From the NCBI GenBank assembly GCA_946480835.1, contig CAMLLC010000002.1, positions 248,001-312,000 on the forward strand: DNA of 64,000 nucleotides, in the 5' to 3' direction. The notes beneath the pieces are model-generated. The model ran no database searches. It worked only from the letters and a program-made list of their open reading frames with translations, and was not told the origin of the DNA. The position numbers were made by a program, and so were the translations under genes. The stretch is from Entomomonas sp945283395 (GTDB taxonomy: Bacteria > Pseudomonadota > Gammaproteobacteria > Pseudomonadales > Pseudomonadaceae). Of this stretch, positions 62,267 to 64,000 are shown piece after piece. How positions within the stretch are numbered: the stretch's first letter is position 1; each line of letters begins with the position of its first letter.

Positions 62267-63635
62267 TCTATTTAGCCTTGAAGCCGAACAAAGCGTAATA
62301 GGGGCATTACTGCTAAGGTCTGAGTTAATCGACATTATCTCAGCAGACTTAGTACCAGAAGATTTTTATTACACAGAAAACAAAGAAATCTACAGAGCTG
62401 TTCTTAATCTTCGCAAACGCAATGTACAAATAGACGTTATTAGCCTTGCAGACGTATTAGGCATTATTACCCTATCCAGTGGCGAGCAAGTAAGCGCGAT
62501 AACCTACCTAGGGACAATTGCCAAAAACACGGCTAGCGTGGCTAATGCAAAACTATATGCCGATATTGTCAGAGATAAATCAGTTTGCAGAGACATTGAA
62601 TATTTAGGGGTTGAGGCTAGAGATATAGCCCACTCAAAGCAAGAACTAACCGATAAAATCAGCCTTATCCAAAGCAAATCCTTAACCCTTGACTCAGCCA
62701 CGACAGCCCACGAAATACTTCACGCTAGCGACGTGTTACGCGACCATGTAGAAGAAATTCAAAGACGTTTTGATCTAGGTGGAAAAATAGACGGCCTATC
62801 AACTGGAAACATTGATCTTGATGATAAGTTAATGGGTTTAAAGGCAGGCGAACTAATTGTAGTAGCTGCTCGCCCCGGAATGGGTAAAACAGTATTTGCT
62901 ATGAACATAGCTAGTCACAATGCCATACACGATAAAAAATCTGTCCTTGTTGTTAGCCTAGAAATGACCAACGGCGCGCTAATGGACAGAATGTTATCTT
63001 CTGTAGGCGGAATACCTTTATCAGAACTTAAGAGCGGACAAGCAGCTTGTAATTATCCTAGTCAGCTAACATCAGCTAGTAACCTAATACTAGAATCAAA
63101 ACTATACATGTCAGACCGCCCAAGTATTAACGTTATGCAATTAAGATCAATAGCCCGTAGACATAAACTTAAACACGGACTTGATCTACTGGTTGTCGAC
63201 TACCTACAACTCATGCAGGGGACAGGCGGTGAAAACAGAGTAGCTGAGGTCAGCGAAATGTCGCGCCAATGCAAGCTATTAGCTCGTGAATTAAACATAC
63301 CTGTCATCATCCTATCGCAATTAAATAGAGCATTAGAACAAAGGCAGAATAAACGCCCAATGATGAGTGATCTAAGGGAATCAGGTGCCATTGAACAAGA
63401 TGCCGACATGATTATCTTTCTCTACAGAGACGAAATATACAACAAAGAACAAAGCAAATACAAAGGCGTTGCAGAGATCATCTTAGGTAAATTTAGAAAT
63501 GGTGAGCCTACAACAGTATTTGCCCAATTCAACGGAGCATTGAGTAGATTTGAATTATTAGCTAGAGGCTGGACACCCGACGAAGATGATAAACAGGTTG
63601 TCAGCTTTTCAAGCCATTATAAGAAAGGCAGATAA
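62259..63635 (+). CDS. dnaB: Replicative DNA helicase, DnaB family
   Basis: 458 aa. The N-terminal DnaB domain (LEAEQSVIGALLL) is followed by the RecA-like core with Walker A ARPGMGKTVFAMN, Walker B LLVVDYLQLM and the conserved DLRESGAIEQDADMI, all intact. A phage copy separate from the host helicase. It works with the initiator encoded immediately upstream. Confidence 0.95.
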   Translation: MSDLFSLEAEQSVIGALLLRSELIDIISADLVPEDFYYTENKEIYRAVLNLRKRNVQIDVISLADVLGIITLSSGEQVSAITYLGTIAKNTASVANAKLYADIVRDKSVCRDIEYLGVEARDIAHSKQELTDKISLIQSKSLTLDSATTAHEILHASDVLRDHVEEIQRRFDLGGKIDGLSTGNIDLDDKLMGLKAGELIVVAARPGMGKTVFAMNIASHNAIHDKKSVLVVSLEMTNGALMDRMLSSVGGIPLSELKSGQAACNYPSQLTSASNLILESKLYMSDRPSINVMQLRSIARRHKLKHGLDLLVVDYLQLMQGTGGENRVAEVSEMSRQCKLLARELNIPVIILSQLNRALEQRQNKRPMMSDLRESGAIEQDADMIIFLYRDEIYNKEQSKYKGVAEIILGKFRNGEPTTVFAQFNGALSRFELLARGWTPDEDDKQVVSFSSHYKKGR

Positions 63636-63638
63636 ATT

Positions 63639-63713
63639 ATGAAGCAGTTAGCAGATGGGCAAATTAATGATCCAGTTAAAACGGCTAGAGAGTTTTTGGA
63701 GGGCAGGGTATGA
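63639..63713 (+). CDS. 24-residue ORF coupled to the next regulator
   Basis: 24 aa from the ATG at 63639 to a TGA that overlaps the next start (ATGA). The upstream AAAGG is rather far. It is a candidate only, supported by the exact overlap. It provides GGAGG for the next gene. Confidence 0.4.
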   Translation: MKQLADGQINDPVKTAREFLEGRV

Positions 63714-63982
63714 ATCAAGAAGAAATAAGGCTGGCTATCAAAATTTATATGGCTGCACGAAAAATAAGATTAACAGACTTAGCTAATGAACTAGGTTGTA
63801 CAGCAGGTCATTTATCTGGTGTGCTAACTGGCAAAAAGCCTATCACAAAAAAATTACTAGATTACTTCAAAATCAGTAAAAAGTTAGTTTTTTCGACTAC
63901 AGATAAAGAGTTCTTTGCGTTTACCTTTTTAGCTAGAGATCAGATTAGAAAAGCAAAAAACCAAACGCTAGGGGGTGAGTGA
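63710..63982 (+). CDS. XRE-family helix-turn-helix protein
   Basis: 90 aa with an HTH in the first 60 residues (MAARKIRLTDLANELGCTAGHLSGVLTGKKPITKKLLDYFKI). GGAGGGCAGG precedes the ATG. Probably a phage regulator. Its stop shares a base with the next start (TGATG). Confidence 0.75.
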   Translation: MNQEEIRLAIKIYMAARKIRLTDLANELGCTAGHLSGVLTGKKPITKKLLDYFKISKKLVFSTTDKEFFAFTFLARDQIRKAKNQTLGGE

Positions 63983-64000
63983 TGGATAAGAAAGAACACG
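63982..64000 (+). CDS. Start of a further prophage gene, cut by the window edge
   Basis: ATG at 63982-63984 overlapping the preceding TGA, with GGGGGTG upstream; only MDKKEH is visible. Nothing can be said of its product. Confidence 0.4.

Larger units (their letters stand above)
43366..64000. mobile_element. Lambdoid-type prophage integrated at tRNA-Lys (left part; continues past window)
   Basis: From the tRNA-Lys 3' end to the window edge the content is phage: integrase, DUF4224, Gp157, SSB-like, Sak4-like ATPase, Rha and Bro-N proteins, methyltransferase, CI and Cro with matching operators, YmfL-like regulator, replication protein and DnaB helicase. Two divergent early arms meet at the CI/Cro region. 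Head, tail and lysis genes and attR must lie to the right. Almost all reading frames are intact, so the element may still be inducible, but this cannot be told without the rest. Confidence 0.93.

Noticed and set aside
1..64000. CRISPR array or insertion sequence
   Set aside because: I found no regularly spaced repeats and no transposase gene or terminal inverted repeats in the window.

Overview
The window is AT-rich gammaproteobacterial DNA. Gene order in the chromosomal part is that of Pseudomonas: ndk-rlmN-pilF-rodZ-ispG-hisS-yfgM-bamB-der, trpF-accD-folC-dedD, minC-minD-minE, and tesA divergent from ybbA-ybbP. The very low GC content, the rearranged cluster ends and at least five decayed genes in 43 kb fit a host-restricted member of the Pseudomonadaceae/Pseudomonadales. 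An Entomomonas-like insect-gut bacterium is my best guess, but that is inference.

Bases 1-9351 (minus strand) hold a tandem array of five paralogous OafA-type membrane acyltransferases with C-terminal SGNH domains. One runs off the left edge and one is a pseudogene. Such enzymes acylate cell-surface glycans. Bases 9477-20439 hold sprT and the ndk-to-der housekeeping cluster (nucleotide balance, rRNA methylation, type IV pilus, cell shape, isoprenoid synthesis, histidyl-tRNA, outer-membrane assembly, ribosome assembly), ending with a YwqK/MORN-repeat secreted protein. Bases 20627-42915 are minus-strand-rich: hcp, a broken Sel1-repeat gene, rluA, minEDC, a broken comF, greB, the ybbAP/tesA locus, an L,D-transpeptidase, broken lhgO-like and phzF-like genes, a kinase-like gene, xseB-ispA, and dedD-folC-accD-trpF.

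A tRNA-Asn/Pro/Lys operon (43112-43365) follows. A lambdoid-type prophage begins directly after tRNA-Lys and continues past the right edge. Its leftward arm (57221 to 43464) encodes integrase, a DUF4224 protein, many small zinc-ribbon or unknown proteins, an orphan DNA methyltransferase, a Gp157/SSB-like/Sak4-like recombination set, and Rha and Bro-N antirepressor-type proteins. The control region has a LexA-type CI repressor and a divergent Cro. The rightward arm has a YmfL-like regulator, tiny ORFs, a replication initiator and a DnaB helicase. I find two clusters of 17-bp operators with consensus TTTAGC-N5-GCTAAA, one upstream of each arm and overlapping good sigma-70 promoters. This is the same logic as lambda OL/OR.

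The most interesting items are in the prophage: (i) a two-gene module downstream of cI, a soluble protein of about 338 aa plus a 150-aa four-helix membrane protein, in the position and with the architecture of lambda rexA-rexB but without obvious sequence similarity to it; (ii) three strongly structured non-coding stretches, two of which sit beside the antirepressor region and resemble C4-type phage antisense RNAs; (iii) the operator set; and (iv) micro-ORFs, including a 14-residue Lar-like CPFC peptide.
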